A stretch of 64,000 bases of DNA from Nocardioides sp. S-1144 (GCF_005954645.2 NZ_CP040695.2:4340001-4404000), one strand, 5' to 3'. Positions 45,011-53,480 are shown, counted from the stretch's first letter. Notes: generated from the letters alone by a model not told the origin. Numbers and translations: made by a program.

Positions 45011-45487
45011 GTGACCCACGAGTGCATCAGCGCGACCGCCCGCGTGGAGGCGTCGGCCGCCTCCGTCTTCGCGGTCCTGGCCGATCCCTCCCAGCACCGC
45101 GCCATCGACGGCACCGGCCGCGTGCGCGATCCCGTCGAGCCTGTCCCGATCACCGCCGCGGGACAGATCTTCCGGGTCGGGATGTTCCACGAGCGCCATC
45201 CCGACGGCACCTACGAGATGGCCAACCTGGTCCTCGACCTCGTGCCGCCGCACGTCATCTCCTGGAAGCCCGGCCATCGCTCGGCAGGGACCGGCGACCT
45301 CGAGTTCGGCGGCTGGACCTGGCGGTACGACCTGAGCGCGCTCGGTCCCTCCCTCACCGAGGTGACGCTCACCTACGACTGGTCGGCGACCACGCGCGAG
45401 GCCCGCCGCGTGCAGGGCTTCCCGCCGTTCCCGCCGACCCACCTGGCCGACTCCCTCACCCACCTCGCGGCGCTGGTGACCCCTTGA
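45011..45487 (+). CDS. SRPBCC-family protein (START/polyketide-cyclase-like)
   Basis: 158 residues from GTG 45011. SATARVEASAASVFAVLADP is the opening strand-helix of Bet v 1-like proteins, then HRAIDGTGRVRDPVEP, ISWKPG and FGGWTWRYDLSALGPSLTEV with VTLTYDWSATT, and a final long helix. It binds hydrophobic small molecules; activity not predictable. It follows the zinc-finger gene by 43 nt in the same direction. Confidence 0.85.
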   Translation: MTHECISATARVEASAASVFAVLADPSQHRAIDGTGRVRDPVEPVPITAAGQIFRVGMFHERHPDGTYEMANLVLDLVPPHVISWKPGHRSAGTGDLEFGGWTWRYDLSALGPSLTEVTLTYDWSATTREARRVQGFPPFPPTHLADSLTHLAALVTP

Positions 45488-45535
45488 GGTCGAGGCCGAC
45501 GGGGGCGCGCGACGGCAGGTCCCGTTCGCAGGAGG

Positions 45536-46012
45536 TCAGCGACCGGGAGGGCTGACGGTGAGTCGCATCGCCTCGTCGTTGGTCGTGCAGCAGGTGCCGT
45601 CGACCGCGGCTCCGGGCTCCTCGGCGTGCCCCTCGAGGTCGGGCCGGGCATCGGACTTCACGGTGTAGACCTCCCAGGGCTCCCGGCCGGGGCCGGTGAC
45701 CCACACCTTGTCCTGGACGGCGTAGCAGCAGGTGGTGTTGTCCTCGGGCCGGGTGAGGACCCCGGCCTCGGCGAGCCGGTGGTGGGCGTCGGTGACGAGG
45801 TCGGTGGTCTCGACCTCGACCCCGAGGTGGTCCATGCGGGTGTCCTCACCGGCCCGGCCCTCCAGGAGCACCAGCTTCAGCGGGGGTTCGGCGATGGCGA
45901 AGTTCGCGTAGCCGGGCCGGCGCTTGGCAGGGGTGGTGTCGAAGAGCGTGGAGTAGAACGCGATGGACGCCTCCAGGTCGGCGACGCGGAGGGCCAGCTG
46001 CACTCGGGACAT
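45536..46012 (-). CDS. arsI: ArsI/CadI-family C-As lyase (VOC superfamily)
   Basis: 158 residues from ATG 46012 (46027 is also possible). MSRVQLALRVADLEASIAFY with PAKRRPGYANFAIAEPPLKL and DHLGVEVE; DNTTCCYAVQDKVWVTGPGR contains the vicinal Cys pair that binds trivalent organoarsenicals in ArsI, and the Gln, His and Glu iron ligands are in VQL, MDHLG and PWEVYTV. ArsI cleaves the C-As bond of methylarsenite and aromatic arsenicals. A second CC pair (GTCCTT) lies near the C-terminus. It is divergent from arsR-acr3-arsC. Confidence 0.88.
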   Translation of the reverse strand: MSRVQLALRVADLEASIAFYSTLFDTTPAKRRPGYANFAIAEPPLKLVLLEGRAGEDTRMDHLGVEVETTDLVTDAHHRLAEAGVLTRPEDNTTCCYAVQDKVWVTGPGREPWEVYTVKSDARPDLEGHAEEPGAAVDGTCCTTNDEAMRLTVSPPGR

Positions 46013-46046
46013 GGAGGCTGCTCTCACTCGGACGTATCGATCAAGG

Positions 46047-46083
46047 TCGATGTCATCTTGCGCTCCACATCGACGCCCGTCAA
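46047..46083. promoter_or_regulatory. ArsR operator and arsI promoter
   Basis: TCGATGT (46047-46053) and ACATCGA (46067-46073) are inverted 7-bp arms 13 bp apart. For arsI, TTGACG (46083-46078), a 17-bp spacer and CAAGAT (46060-46055) lie on the minus strand within the same dyad, so one bound ArsR could block both directions. Confidence 0.55.
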
Positions 46084-46092
46084 CATAGACGC

Positions 46093-46470
46093 ATGTCGAA
46101 CTCTGCTCGGCCGGTGCCGGTCCCCCCAGACGCCCTGGCGTGCTGCACCCCGCTGGCGCGGGAGCCGATGGGCGAGGACCAGGCCGCCACGGTCGCTCCG
46201 CTCCTCAAGGCCCTCGCCGACCCGGTCCGGCTGCGGCTGATGTCGCTGGTGCTCTCGCACGAGGGGCGCGAGGCGTGCGTGTGCGACCTGCTCCCGGCCT
46301 TCGACCTGTCCCAGCCGACCATCAGCCACCACCTCAAGGTGCTCCACGAGGCCGGGCTGCTGGATCGTGAGAAGCGCGGCGTCTGGGTCTACTACCAAGC
46401 GCGCCCCGAGGCGATGGAGGCCATGGTCAACCTCTTCGCGGCCGTCGTCCCGGCCGGGACGAGCGTGTGA
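46093..46470 (+). CDS. arsR: ArsR-family arsenite-responsive repressor
   Basis: 125 residues. A CC pair near the N-terminus (ALACCTPLAREP) and EACVCDLLPAFDLSQPTISH, where the CxC in the DNA-recognition helix is the As(III) sensing motif, followed by HLKVLHEAGLLDREKRGVWV and YYQ. The CC pair is typical of actinobacterial ArsR proteins. It represses the divergent arsI and its own operon until As(III) or methyl-As(III) binds. Its stop overlaps the acr3 GTG by 4 nt. Confidence 0.93.
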   Translation: MSNSARPVPVPPDALACCTPLAREPMGEDQAATVAPLLKALADPVRLRLMSLVLSHEGREACVCDLLPAFDLSQPTISHHLKVLHEAGLLDREKRGVWVYYQARPEAMEAMVNLFAAVVPAGTSV

Positions 46471-47618
46471 GCGACGTCGTCGGCGAGCGGGCCGGCACCT
46501 CCTCCGAGGACGCCGTCGCGACGCGGCTCTCTACCCTCGACCGGTTCCTGCCGGTGTGGATCGTCGCGGCCATGGCCCTCGGGCTCCTCCTCGGACGCAG
46601 CATCCCCGGCCTCGACGACGCCCTCGCGAGCGTGGAGATCGGGTCGGTCTCCCTGCCCATCGCCGTCGGCCTGCTGGTCATGATGTACCCGGTCCTGGCC
46701 AAGGTCCGCTACGACGAGCTCGGCCGCGTCGCCGCCGACCGGCGCCTCCTCGCGGCGTCCATCCTGCTGAACTGGATCGTGGGCCCGGCGCTCATGTTCG
46801 CCCTGGCCTGGCTGATGCTGCCCGACCTCCCGGAGTACCGCACCGGCCTGATCATCGTCGGCCTCGCCCGCTGCATCGCCATGGTCCTGATCTGGAACGA
46901 CCTGGCGTGCGGCGACCGGGAGGCCGCCGCGATCCTCGTCGCGATCAACTCGGTCTTCCAGGTCGTCGCCTTCGCCGGGCTCGGCTACCTCTACCTCGAG
47001 CTGCTCCCCGGCTGGCTCGGCCTCGCCGACACCGGCGGGGGCGGCGGGGGCGGGCTCCACGTGTCGGTCTGGGACATCGCGACGTCGGTCCTGGTCTTCC
47101 TCGGCGTGCCGCTCCTGGCCGGGTTCCTCACCCGGACCCTCGGCGAGCGGGCGAGGGGCCGCGACTGGTACGAGACGACGTTCCTGCCCCGCATCGGCCC
47201 GACCGCCCTCCACGGGCTGCTGTTCACGATCGTCGTCCTGTTCGCCCTGCAGGGCGACACCATCACCCACCGGCCCCTCGACGTGGCCCGCATCGCGCTG
47301 CCACTCCTGGCCTACTTCGCCCTCATGTGGGCGGGCTCGTTCGCCCTCGGCGTCGCGCTCGGGATGACCTACGAGCGCACCACCACGCTGGCGTTCACCG
47401 CGGCAGGCAACAACTTCGAGCTGGCCATCGCCGTGGCGATCGGCGTCTTTGGGGTCACCTCCGGACAGGCCCTCGCCGGAGTCGTCGGCCCCCTCATCGA
47501 GGTCCCCGTGCTGGTCGGGCTCGTCCACGTCTCCCTGTGGGCCCGCCGCCGGTACTACCCCCGCGCCACCACCCGAACCCGTCACCGCCCGCCCGCGACC
47601 GGAAAGAGATCCACATGA
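46467..47618 (+). CDS. arsB: Arsenite efflux permease Acr3
   Basis: 383 residues, ten membrane segments. FLPVWIVAAMALGLLLGRSI, PIAVGLLVMMYPVLAKVRYD, and the highly conserved IIVGLARCIAMVLIWNDLAC with the catalytic Cys, then AAGNNFELAIAVAIGVFG with the conserved Glu. A glycine-rich loop (DTGGGGGGG) is unusual and lies between helices. It expels As(III) using the proton gradient. GTG start is coupled to arsR, the stop overlaps the arsC ATG. Acr3-type genes are also called arsB. Confidence 0.93.
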   Translation: MSDVVGERAGTSSEDAVATRLSTLDRFLPVWIVAAMALGLLLGRSIPGLDDALASVEIGSVSLPIAVGLLVMMYPVLAKVRYDELGRVAADRRLLAASILLNWIVGPALMFALAWLMLPDLPEYRTGLIIVGLARCIAMVLIWNDLACGDREAAAILVAINSVFQVVAFAGLGYLYLELLPGWLGLADTGGGGGGGLHVSVWDIATSVLVFLGVPLLAGFLTRTLGERARGRDWYETTFLPRIGPTALHGLLFTIVVLFALQGDTITHRPLDVARIALPLLAYFALMWAGSFALGVALGMTYERTTTLAFTAAGNNFELAIAVAIGVFGVTSGQALAGVVGPLIEVPVLVGLVHVSLWARRRYYPRATTRTRHRPPATGKRST

Positions 47619-48028
47619 CGACCCCCGAGGTCCTCTTCGTCTGCGTCCACAACCAGGGTCGCTCCCAGATGGCAGCCGCGCTCCTCGCCCGGCACGCCGC
47701 CGGACGCGTCCGCGTCCGCTCCGCCGGCTCCGCACCCGCCGACAGCGTCAACCCCGCCGTCGTCGAGGTGATGGCCGAGATCGGCATCGACATCTCCCAG
47801 GAGCTCCCCAAGAAGCTCCTCACCCACGACGTGGCCGCCGCCGACGTCGTCGTCACCATGGGTTGCGGCGACGCCTGCCCCATCTACCCCGGCAAGCGCT
47901 ACGAGGACTGGGTCCTCACCGACCCCTCCGGCAAGGGTCCCGACTCCGTGCGCGAGATCCGCGACGAGATCGACCAGCGCGTCCGCGCGCTGCTCGCCGA
48001 GCTCGTCCCGGACACCCCGACCGCCTGA
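47615..48028 (+). CDS. arsC: Arsenate reductase, low-molecular-weight phosphatase type
   Basis: 137 residues. VLFVCVHNQGRSQMAAALL contains the CX5R phosphate loop (CVHNQGRS). VVVTMGCGDACPIYPGKRYE and DWVLTDPSGKGPDSVREIRD carry the general-acid Asp and additional Cys. It reduces arsenate to arsenite, which Acr3 exports. In actinobacteria such enzymes may use mycothiol or thioredoxin; the sequence alone does not settle this. GGAAAGAG precedes the ATG. Confidence 0.92.
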   Translation: MTTPEVLFVCVHNQGRSQMAAALLARHAAGRVRVRSAGSAPADSVNPAVVEVMAEIGIDISQELPKKLLTHDVAAADVVVTMGCGDACPIYPGKRYEDWVLTDPSGKGPDSVREIRDEIDQRVRALLAELVPDTPTA

Positions 48029-48080
48029 TCTCCCCACGCGCTCGGGGGACGGTGGGCCGGCCGGCCGACGACGGCTCGGG

Positions 48081-49499
48081 TCAGTGCGCCATGTCGACGA
48101 AGCGCGAGTAGTGGCCCTGGAAGGCGACGGTGATGTCGCGGGTGGCGCCGTTGCGGTGCTTGACCACCAGGAGGTCGGCCTCGCCCGGGCGCGTCGACTC
48201 CTTCTCGTAGACGTCGTCGCGGTGCAGGAGGATGACCATGTCGGCGTCCTGCTCGATCGAGCCGGACTCACGCAGGTCGCTCATCATCGGGCGCTTGTCG
48301 CCGCGCTGCTCGGGGCCACGGTTCAGCTGGGAGAGCGCGATGATCGGCACGCCGAGCTCCTTGGCGAGCAGCTTGATCTGGCGGGAGAACTCCGAGACCT
48401 CGAGCTGACGGGACTCGACCTTCTTGCCCGACGACATCAGCTGCAGGTAGTCGATGACGATCAGCCGCAGGTCGTGGCGCTGCTTGAGTCGGCGGGCCTT
48501 CGAGCGGATCTCCATCATCGTCATGTTGGGGCTGTCGTCGATGAACATCGGGGCCGCGGACACCTTGGCCATGTGGCGGGCCAGCTTGTCCCAGTCACCG
48601 TCCTGCATGTTGCCGTTGCGGATGTGGTTGAGCGGGACCTTCGCCTCGGCCGACAGCAGGCGCATCGTGATCTCCGAGCGCGTCATCTCGAGGCTGAAGA
48701 AGACGCTGGCCAGGTTGTTGTTGATCGAGGCCGAGCGGCACAGGTCGAGGGCCAGCGTCGACTTCCCCATCGCGGGTCGGGCCGCGACGATGATCATCTG
48801 CCCGGCGTGCAGGCCGTTGGTCAGGTCGTCGAGGTCGGCGAAGCCGGTCGGGACGCCGTACAGGCCGTTCTCGCGGTTGCTGATCGCCTCGATCTCGTCG
48901 AGGACGCCCTCCATGATGTCGCTCAGCGGGGCGTAGTCCTCGGTGCTCCGCTTGTCGGCGATCTGGTAGATCTCGGCCTGCGCCCGGTCGACGATGTCGT
49001 CGACCTGGCCCTCGCCGGCGTAGCCGAACTGCGCGATCCGGGTGCCGGCGTCGACGAGGCGGCGCAGCACCGACTTCTCGTGCACGATCTGGGCGTAGAA
49101 CTCGGCGTTGGCCGCGATCGGGACGTTCGCCGCCAGCGTGTGCAGGTAGGGGGCGCCGCCGATCTTGGCCAGCTCGCCGGCACGCTGCAGCTCGGCGGCC
49201 ACGGTGATCATGTCGACCGGCTCGCCGCGACCGAAGAGGTCGATGATCGCGTCGTGGATGATCTCGTGGGAGGGGCGGTAGTAGTCGTTGCCCCGCAGGA
49301 CCTCCGAGACCTCGGCGATCGCGTCCTTGGAGATGAGCATCGAGCCGAGCACCGACTGCTCGGCCGCCATGTCCTGCGGGGGCGTGCGCCCACCCGGCGA
49401 GCTCGGTGCGTTGCCGGGCTCGTAGGCCGCCGGACCGTCACCCCAGTCGTCGTACGGGGGCTCGGGGAACCCACGGCTGTCGGACTCGGTGAGGCTCAC
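48081..49499 (-). CDS. dnaB: Replicative DNA helicase DnaB
   Basis: 472 residues from GTG 49499. The N-terminal domain starts TPPQDMAAEQSVLGSMLISK; the RecA-like ATPase has AARPAMGKSTLALDLCRSAS (Walker A), LRLIVIDYLQLMSSG (Walker B) and DKRPMMSDLRESGSIEQDAD, ending with the arginine-finger region NGATRDITVAFQGHYSRFVD. No intein is present. It unwinds the fork ahead of the replisome. It is near rplI-rpsR-ssb-rpsF, as usual in actinobacteria, with the MATE gene diverging upstream. Confidence 0.96.
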   Translation of the reverse strand: MSLTESDSRGFPEPPYDDWGDGPAAYEPGNAPSSPGGRTPPQDMAAEQSVLGSMLISKDAIAEVSEVLRGNDYYRPSHEIIHDAIIDLFGRGEPVDMITVAAELQRAGELAKIGGAPYLHTLAANVPIAANAEFYAQIVHEKSVLRRLVDAGTRIAQFGYAGEGQVDDIVDRAQAEIYQIADKRSTEDYAPLSDIMEGVLDEIEAISNRENGLYGVPTGFADLDDLTNGLHAGQMIIVAARPAMGKSTLALDLCRSASINNNLASVFFSLEMTRSEITMRLLSAEAKVPLNHIRNGNMQDGDWDKLARHMAKVSAAPMFIDDSPNMTMMEIRSKARRLKQRHDLRLIVIDYLQLMSSGKKVESRQLEVSEFSRQIKLLAKELGVPIIALSQLNRGPEQRGDKRPMMSDLRESGSIEQDADMVILLHRDDVYEKESTRPGEADLLVVKHRNGATRDITVAFQGHYSRFVDMAH

Positions 49500-49658
49500 G
49501 GGATGTCTCTCCACGACGGTGGGTGCAGGGCGGTCCGGGACGGTCGGTGGAGCATGCCGTCGACGGTAGGGGGCAGCACCCCCCGAGACCGTTCCCGACG
49601 TCGCGGAGCGAGTCCCGAGCCGCGAACCTACGGGTCGGACGGGCCGAGCGACACCTGG

Positions 49659-49926
49659 TTGTCCACAGGGCCTGGGGATAACTGCCACCGACCCGTGGAC
49701 GACACGCGGAACGCTGTGCACAGCTTGGGGAGCAACCTGTGGACGACACGCCCGGCATCCCGGCCATCACGCCTCTGACCTGCACAAACAGGCTTCTGTC
49801 GGTGTGGAACCAAATCTGGTGGAGAAATTTCCGTTCACCGACCGTCCACCGAGACGACGCCCGCCGCCCTGGCGTCAGCCGCGGCTGCCGCAACCCTCAT
49901 CCACAGGGTGACCCTAGTTATCCACC
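49659..49926. promoter_or_regulatory. Cluster of DnaA-box-like sequences upstream of dnaB
   Basis: The 477-bp region 49500-49976 has no gene. It contains TTGTCCACA (49659-49667, exact to the actinobacterial DnaA box), TTATCCCCA (49681-49673), TCGTCCACG (49702-49694), TCGTCCACA (49746-49738), TCATCCACA (49897-49905) and TTATCCACC (49918-49926). There is also the palindrome GCTGTGCACAGC (49713-49724) and a 13-bp direct repeat GTGGACGACACGC at 49695 and 49739. A more AT-rich patch lies near 49806-49835. Confidence 0.6.
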
Positions 49927-49976
49927 GGCCCCGTCCCATGTATTTTCGCCCACGCCGGATCACTAGTGTGGTAGCG

Positions 49977-51365
49977 GTGCGCCGCCGCCCCGACCCCTCC
50001 GACACCCCCACCCGTACTCCCACCAGCGCAGACGGGCGGTCCCAGGACAGGGAGATCCTCCGGCTGGCCGTGCCCGCGTTCCTCGCCCTGGTCGCCGAGC
50101 CGATGTTCCTGCTCGCGGACGCCGCCGTCGTCGGCCACCTCGGCACTCCTGAGCTCGCGGGTCTGGGCATCGCGGCCGTCGTCCTGCAGACCGCCGTCGG
50201 GCTCTGCGTCTTCCTCGCCTACGGCACCACTGCGGGGGTCGCCCGACGGATGGGGGCCGGCGACCTGCGCGGCGCCCTGTCGCTCGGCCTCGACGGGGTC
50301 TGGCTGGCCACCGGCCTCGGTGCGGTCATCACCGTCGGCGGGGTCCTGCTCACCGACCCGCTCGTCGCCGCGTTCGGGGTCGGCGGGGAGGTCGCCGGGC
50401 ACGCCACGACCTACCTCCGGATCGCGTTCCTCGGCACCACCCCGCTGCTGGTCATGCTGGCCGCGACCGGCGTGCTGCGCGGCTTGCAGGACACCCGGAC
50501 GCCGCTGGTCGTGGCCGTCGTCGGCAACCTGCTCAACGTCGTCCTCAACGTCGCGCTCGTCTACGGGCTCGACCTCGGGATCGCCGGCTCCGCGATCGGC
50601 TCGGTGGTCGCCCAGGTCGCCTGCGCGGTCGCGCTCACCGCCGTCGTCGTCCGCGGCGCCCGGCGTCACGACGCCCCGCTGCGACCCGACCTCGCCGGCG
50701 TCCGGGCAGCGGCCCGGGCCGGTGTCGCCCTCGTGGTGCGCACCCTGACCCTGCGCGCGGCGCTCCTCGTCACCACGGTCGCCGTCACCCTCGACGCCCG
50801 CGGCGACGACGGCGCCGACCGGATCGCGACCCACCAGCTGGCGATGACCCTGTGGACCTTCCTCGCCTTCGTGCTCGACGCGATCGCGATCGCCGCGCAG
50901 GCGATCACCGGGCGGGCCCTCGGCGCCGGCGACGTCGACACCGCTCGGGCGCTGACCCGGCGGATGGTCCGGTGGGGCCTGTGGAGCGGCGTCGTCACCG
51001 GGATCGCGATCGCCGCGCTCAGCCCGGTGCTCGGGCCGCTGTTCACCGACGACCCCGCCGTGCCCGACCTCCTGGTGCCGGTCCTGCTCGTCGCCGCGAT
51101 CGGTCAGCCGGCCGCGGGCGTGGTGTTCGTGCTGGACGGCGTCCTCATCGGCGCCGGCGACGGCCGCTACCTCGCGTGGGCGGGGCTCCTCGTGGCCGCG
51201 CTGTACGCGCCGGTCACCCTCGCCGCGGCCGTGTGGTGGGACGCCGGCCTGCTCGCCGTCTGGGTGCTCTTCTGCGGACTCTTCATGGGCGGGCGGCTCG
51301 TGACCCTCCTGCACCGCGCCCGCGGCGACGCCTGGCTGCGCACCGGCGCGACCGTCGACGCCTGA
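49977..51365 (+). CDS. MATE-family efflux transporter (DinF type)
   Basis: About 462 residues if GTG 49977 is the start (49908 and 49968 are alternatives but would overlap the DnaA-box region). SQDREILRLAVPAFLALVAE is the N-terminal helix of DinF-like MATE proteins; LADAAVVGHLGTPELAGLGI and IAFLGTTPLLVMLAATGVLR, with GLQDTRTPLVVAVVGNLLNV, are conserved blocks. Twelve membrane segments. It exchanges sodium or protons for cationic compounds. A hairpin pair follows its stop. Confidence 0.9.
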   Translation: MRRRPDPSDTPTRTPTSADGRSQDREILRLAVPAFLALVAEPMFLLADAAVVGHLGTPELAGLGIAAVVLQTAVGLCVFLAYGTTAGVARRMGAGDLRGALSLGLDGVWLATGLGAVITVGGVLLTDPLVAAFGVGGEVAGHATTYLRIAFLGTTPLLVMLAATGVLRGLQDTRTPLVVAVVGNLLNVVLNVALVYGLDLGIAGSAIGSVVAQVACAVALTAVVVRGARRHDAPLRPDLAGVRAAARAGVALVVRTLTLRAALLVTTVAVTLDARGDDGADRIATHQLAMTLWTFLAFVLDAIAIAAQAITGRALGAGDVDTARALTRRMVRWGLWSGVVTGIAIAALSPVLGPLFTDDPAVPDLLVPVLLVAAIGQPAAGVVFVLDGVLIGAGDGRYLAWAGLLVAALYAPVTLAAAVWWDAGLLAVWVLFCGLFMGGRLVTLLHRARGDAWLRTGATVDA

Positions 51366-51469
51366 GGGCACCCCGGACGCCGGCCCCCCACGATGGGCCG
51401 GTGACGCCACTGCAGCCGATCGCCGCGGGGGTCGTGCTCGTGCTGGTGGTGGTGGACGTCCGGGCGAGG

Positions 51470-51563
51470 GAGTTTCACCGCCTCAGCGGTGAAACTCACG
51501 CTTCCTGCATGAAGCTTCACGACAGGAGCGGGAGTTTCACCGCCCCAGCGGTGAAACTCCCGC
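51470..51563. repeat. Two tandem palindromic GTTTCACCGC hairpins
   Basis: GAGTTTCACCGC-CTCA-GCGGTGAAACTC (51470-51497) has 12-bp arms. GCGGGAGTTTCACCGC and its complement (51528-51563) have 16-bp arms with a 4-nt loop. A related half-unit (GAAGCTTCACGACAGG) lies between them. They sit between the convergent MATE and rplI genes and may also terminate MATE transcription. Confidence 0.85.
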
Positions 51564-51599
51564 CACCGGGCTGACCCCCGAAGACGCGACCACGCACGC

Positions 51600-51639
51600 A
51601 CGACGGCCGCCCACCGGAGAACCGGTGAGCGGCCGTCGT
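51600..51639 (-). terminator. Terminator of the rpsF-rplI operon
   Basis: ACGACGGCCGC and GCGGCCGTCGT are 11-bp arms and CACCGG/CCGGTG inside extend the stem. It starts about 18 nt after the rplI stop, with no T-run. Confidence 0.7.
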
Positions 51640-51656
51640 GAGCCGGACTGCGTGCG

Positions 51657-52103
51657 TCAGGCGGGGATGACGTTCAGCGACACGGTCGCCGAGACGTCGT
51701 CGGACAACTTGACGGCCACGGTGTGGGCGCCGAGCGTCTTGATCGGGTTGGTGACCACGATCGTGCGCTTGTCGACCGTCTCGCCGGCGGCCTCGCCGAG
51801 CGCGTCGGCCAGGTCGGCGACGGTGACGGTGCCGAACAGGCGGCCGGAGTCGCCGGCACGGACCTTGACGTCGACCGAGGAGGCCTCGAGCTTCGCCCGC
51901 AGCTCGTCGGCGTGGGCGGCGTCGCGGACCGAGCGGGTCGAGCGGGCTGCCTTGATCGAGTCGACCTGCTTCTGGCCGCCACGGGTCCATCGCACCGCGA
52001 CGTTGCGCGGGATGAGGTAGTTACGGCCGTAGCCGTCCTTGACCTCGACGATGTCGCCGGGCGAACCGAGGCCGTCGACCTCCTGGGTGAGGATGAGCTT
52101 CAT
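51657..52103 (-). CDS. rplI: Large-subunit ribosomal protein bL9
   Basis: 148 residues. MKLILTQEVDGLGSPGDIVE and VKDGYGRNYLIPRNVAVRWT form the highly conserved rRNA-binding N-domain; a long helix (KAARSTRSVRDAAHADELRA) links to the C-domain with GRLFGTVTVADLADALGEA. It ends the rpsF-ssb-rpsR-rplI operon and is followed by a terminator hairpin. Confidence 0.97.
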   Translation of the reverse strand: MKLILTQEVDGLGSPGDIVEVKDGYGRNYLIPRNVAVRWTRGGQKQVDSIKAARSTRSVRDAAHADELRAKLEASSVDVKVRAGDSGRLFGTVTVADLADALGEAAGETVDKRTIVVTNPIKTLGAHTVAVKLSDDVSATVSLNVIPA

Positions 52104-52130
52104 GAGTGTCCAGTCTCCTGTTCTCTGCGG

Positions 52131-52367
52131 TCAGCGACCGGTGGAGGTGTAGGGCAGGAGAGCCAGCTCGCGAGCGTTCTTGACCGCGATGGCCACGTCC
52201 CGCTGGTGCTGGACGCAGTTGCCGGTCACACGCCGCGCACGGATCTTGCCGCGGTCGGAGATGAACTTCCGGAGCAGGGTGGTGTCCTTGTAGTCGACAC
52301 CGGTCGCCTTCTCCTTGCAAAACTGGCAAACCTTCTTCTTGGGCTTGCGCAGGACTGCCTTGGCCAT
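52131..52367 (-). CDS. rpsR: Small-subunit ribosomal protein bS18 (zinc-binding form)
   Basis: 78 residues. KVCQFCKEKATGVDYKDTTL and RRVTGNCVQHQRDVAIAVKN are the bS18 core. The CxxC and a further Cys mark the C-plus (zinc) form; actinobacteria often carry a second zinc-free copy elsewhere. It binds with bS6 in the platform of the 30S subunit. A 27-nt gap leads to rplI. Confidence 0.97.
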   Translation of the reverse strand: MAKAVLRKPKKKVCQFCKEKATGVDYKDTTLLRKFISDRGKIRARRVTGNCVQHQRDVAIAVKNARELALLPYTSTGR

Positions 52368-52432
52368 TGTGGTGCTTCCCTTCTAGAAGCCCGGCTGACG
52401 CCGGAATGGTTCGGGTTGGATGTGTTGCTGGG

Positions 52433-53035
52433 TCAGAACGGGGGCTCGTCGGAGCCCACGCCCGGAGCACCCCAGGGATCGTTCGCCGGGGCACCGCCGC
52501 CACCGCCGCCGGCGGCCGGACGGCCACCGGACTGCGGGGCCGACGAGGCCCACGGGTCCTCGGCCTGCCCGCCGCCACCCCCACCGGAGTAGCCGCCACC
52601 GCCGCCGGCGCCACCGCCGGCACCGCCACCGCCGCCGGAGTAGCCGCCGCCACCGCCACCGGCGGTGGAGCGACCGGCACGGGCGACCTTGGCGGTCGCC
52701 CAGCGCAGCGAGGGGCCGATCTCGTCGACGTCGATCTCGAACGACGTGCGCTTCTCGCCCTCACGGGTCTCCCACGTGCGGGCGCGCATGCGGCCCTGGA
52801 CGATGACGCGGGCGCCCTTCTGGAGCGACTCGGCGACGTTCTCCGCCGCCTGCCGCCAGATCGAGCACCGCAGGAACATGGCTTCGCCGTCCTCCCACTC
52901 GTTCGTCTGCTTGTTCAGCGTCCGAGGAGTGGAGGCGACGGTGAAGTTGGCCACCGCCGCGCCGGAGGGGGTGAAGCGCAGCTCCGGGTCGTCGGTCAGG
53001 TTGCCGACCACGGTGATGAGGGTCTCGCCGGCCAT
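52433..53035 (-). CDS. ssb: Single-stranded DNA-binding protein
   Basis: 200 residues. AGETLITVVGNLTDDPELRF opens the OB fold; AMFLRCSIWRQAAENVAESL and GARVIVQGRMRARTWETREG are conserved DNA-binding strands. A glycine-rich linker (residues about 120-165, with several GGGGG and Tyr-Ser units) leads to the acidic protein-interaction tip DEPPF. It coats ssDNA and recruits repair and replication proteins. Located between rpsF and rpsR as usual. Confidence 0.96.
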   Translation of the reverse strand: MAGETLITVVGNLTDDPELRFTPSGAAVANFTVASTPRTLNKQTNEWEDGEAMFLRCSIWRQAAENVAESLQKGARVIVQGRMRARTWETREGEKRTSFEIDVDEIGPSLRWATAKVARAGRSTAGGGGGGYSGGGGGAGGGAGGGGGYSGGGGGGQAEDPWASSAPQSGGRPAAGGGGGGAPANDPWGAPGVGSDEPPF

Positions 53036-53174
53036 CAGGTCTCCCTAGGGTGCTCGTGTTGATCCAGGACGTCGGTGTCCGCACATCGTTGCGTGCGGCA
53101 CCGACAAGGGAAAGTGCTCCTCCACAGTCGTGGCGACGGGGAGGACACCGATCCCTCGAGATGTCTCGAGGGGA

Positions 53175-53480
53175 TCAGTGAGCGTCGGGACGCATGACCT
53201 TCGTGCGCAGGATCGACTCGTTGAGCCCGAGCTGACGGTCGAACTCCTTGACCGTCGCGGGCTCCGCCTGCAGGTTGATGACGGCGTAGATGCCTTCGGC
53301 ATTCTTCGCGCCCTCGGCGTTCTTGATCGGGTAGGCCAGGCGACGCCGGCCCCAGACCTCGACCTTGTCGACCGTCCCGCCATCCTTGCGGATGACGTTG
53401 AGGTACTTGTCGAGCGACGGCTCGACCGTACGCTCTTCGAGACTCGGGTCGAGGATGACCATCACTTCATAGGCACGCAC
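53175..53480 (-). CDS. rpsF: Small-subunit ribosomal protein bS6
   Basis: 101 residues from GTG 53480, with AGGAGGTGG upstream. RAYEVMVILDPSLEERTVEP, VEVWGRRRLAYPIKNAEGA and YAVINLQAEPATVKEFDRQL are conserved. It is the first gene of the operon. A longer in-frame opening upstream (to 53543) is rejected because it covers the ribosome site. Confidence 0.96.
   Translation of the reverse strand: MRAYEVMVILDPSLEERTVEPSLDKYLNVIRKDGGTVDKVEVWGRRRLAYPIKNAEGAKNAEGIYAVINLQAEPATVKEFDRQLGLNESILRTKVMRPDAH

Noticed and set aside
48081..49499. Intein in dnaB
   Set aside because: The protein is 472 residues and the helicase core is continuous, so there is no insertion.
49500..49976. Chromosomal oriC
   Set aside because: dnaA, dnaN, rpmH and a larger array of boxes are absent; the cluster is reported only as DnaA-box-like.
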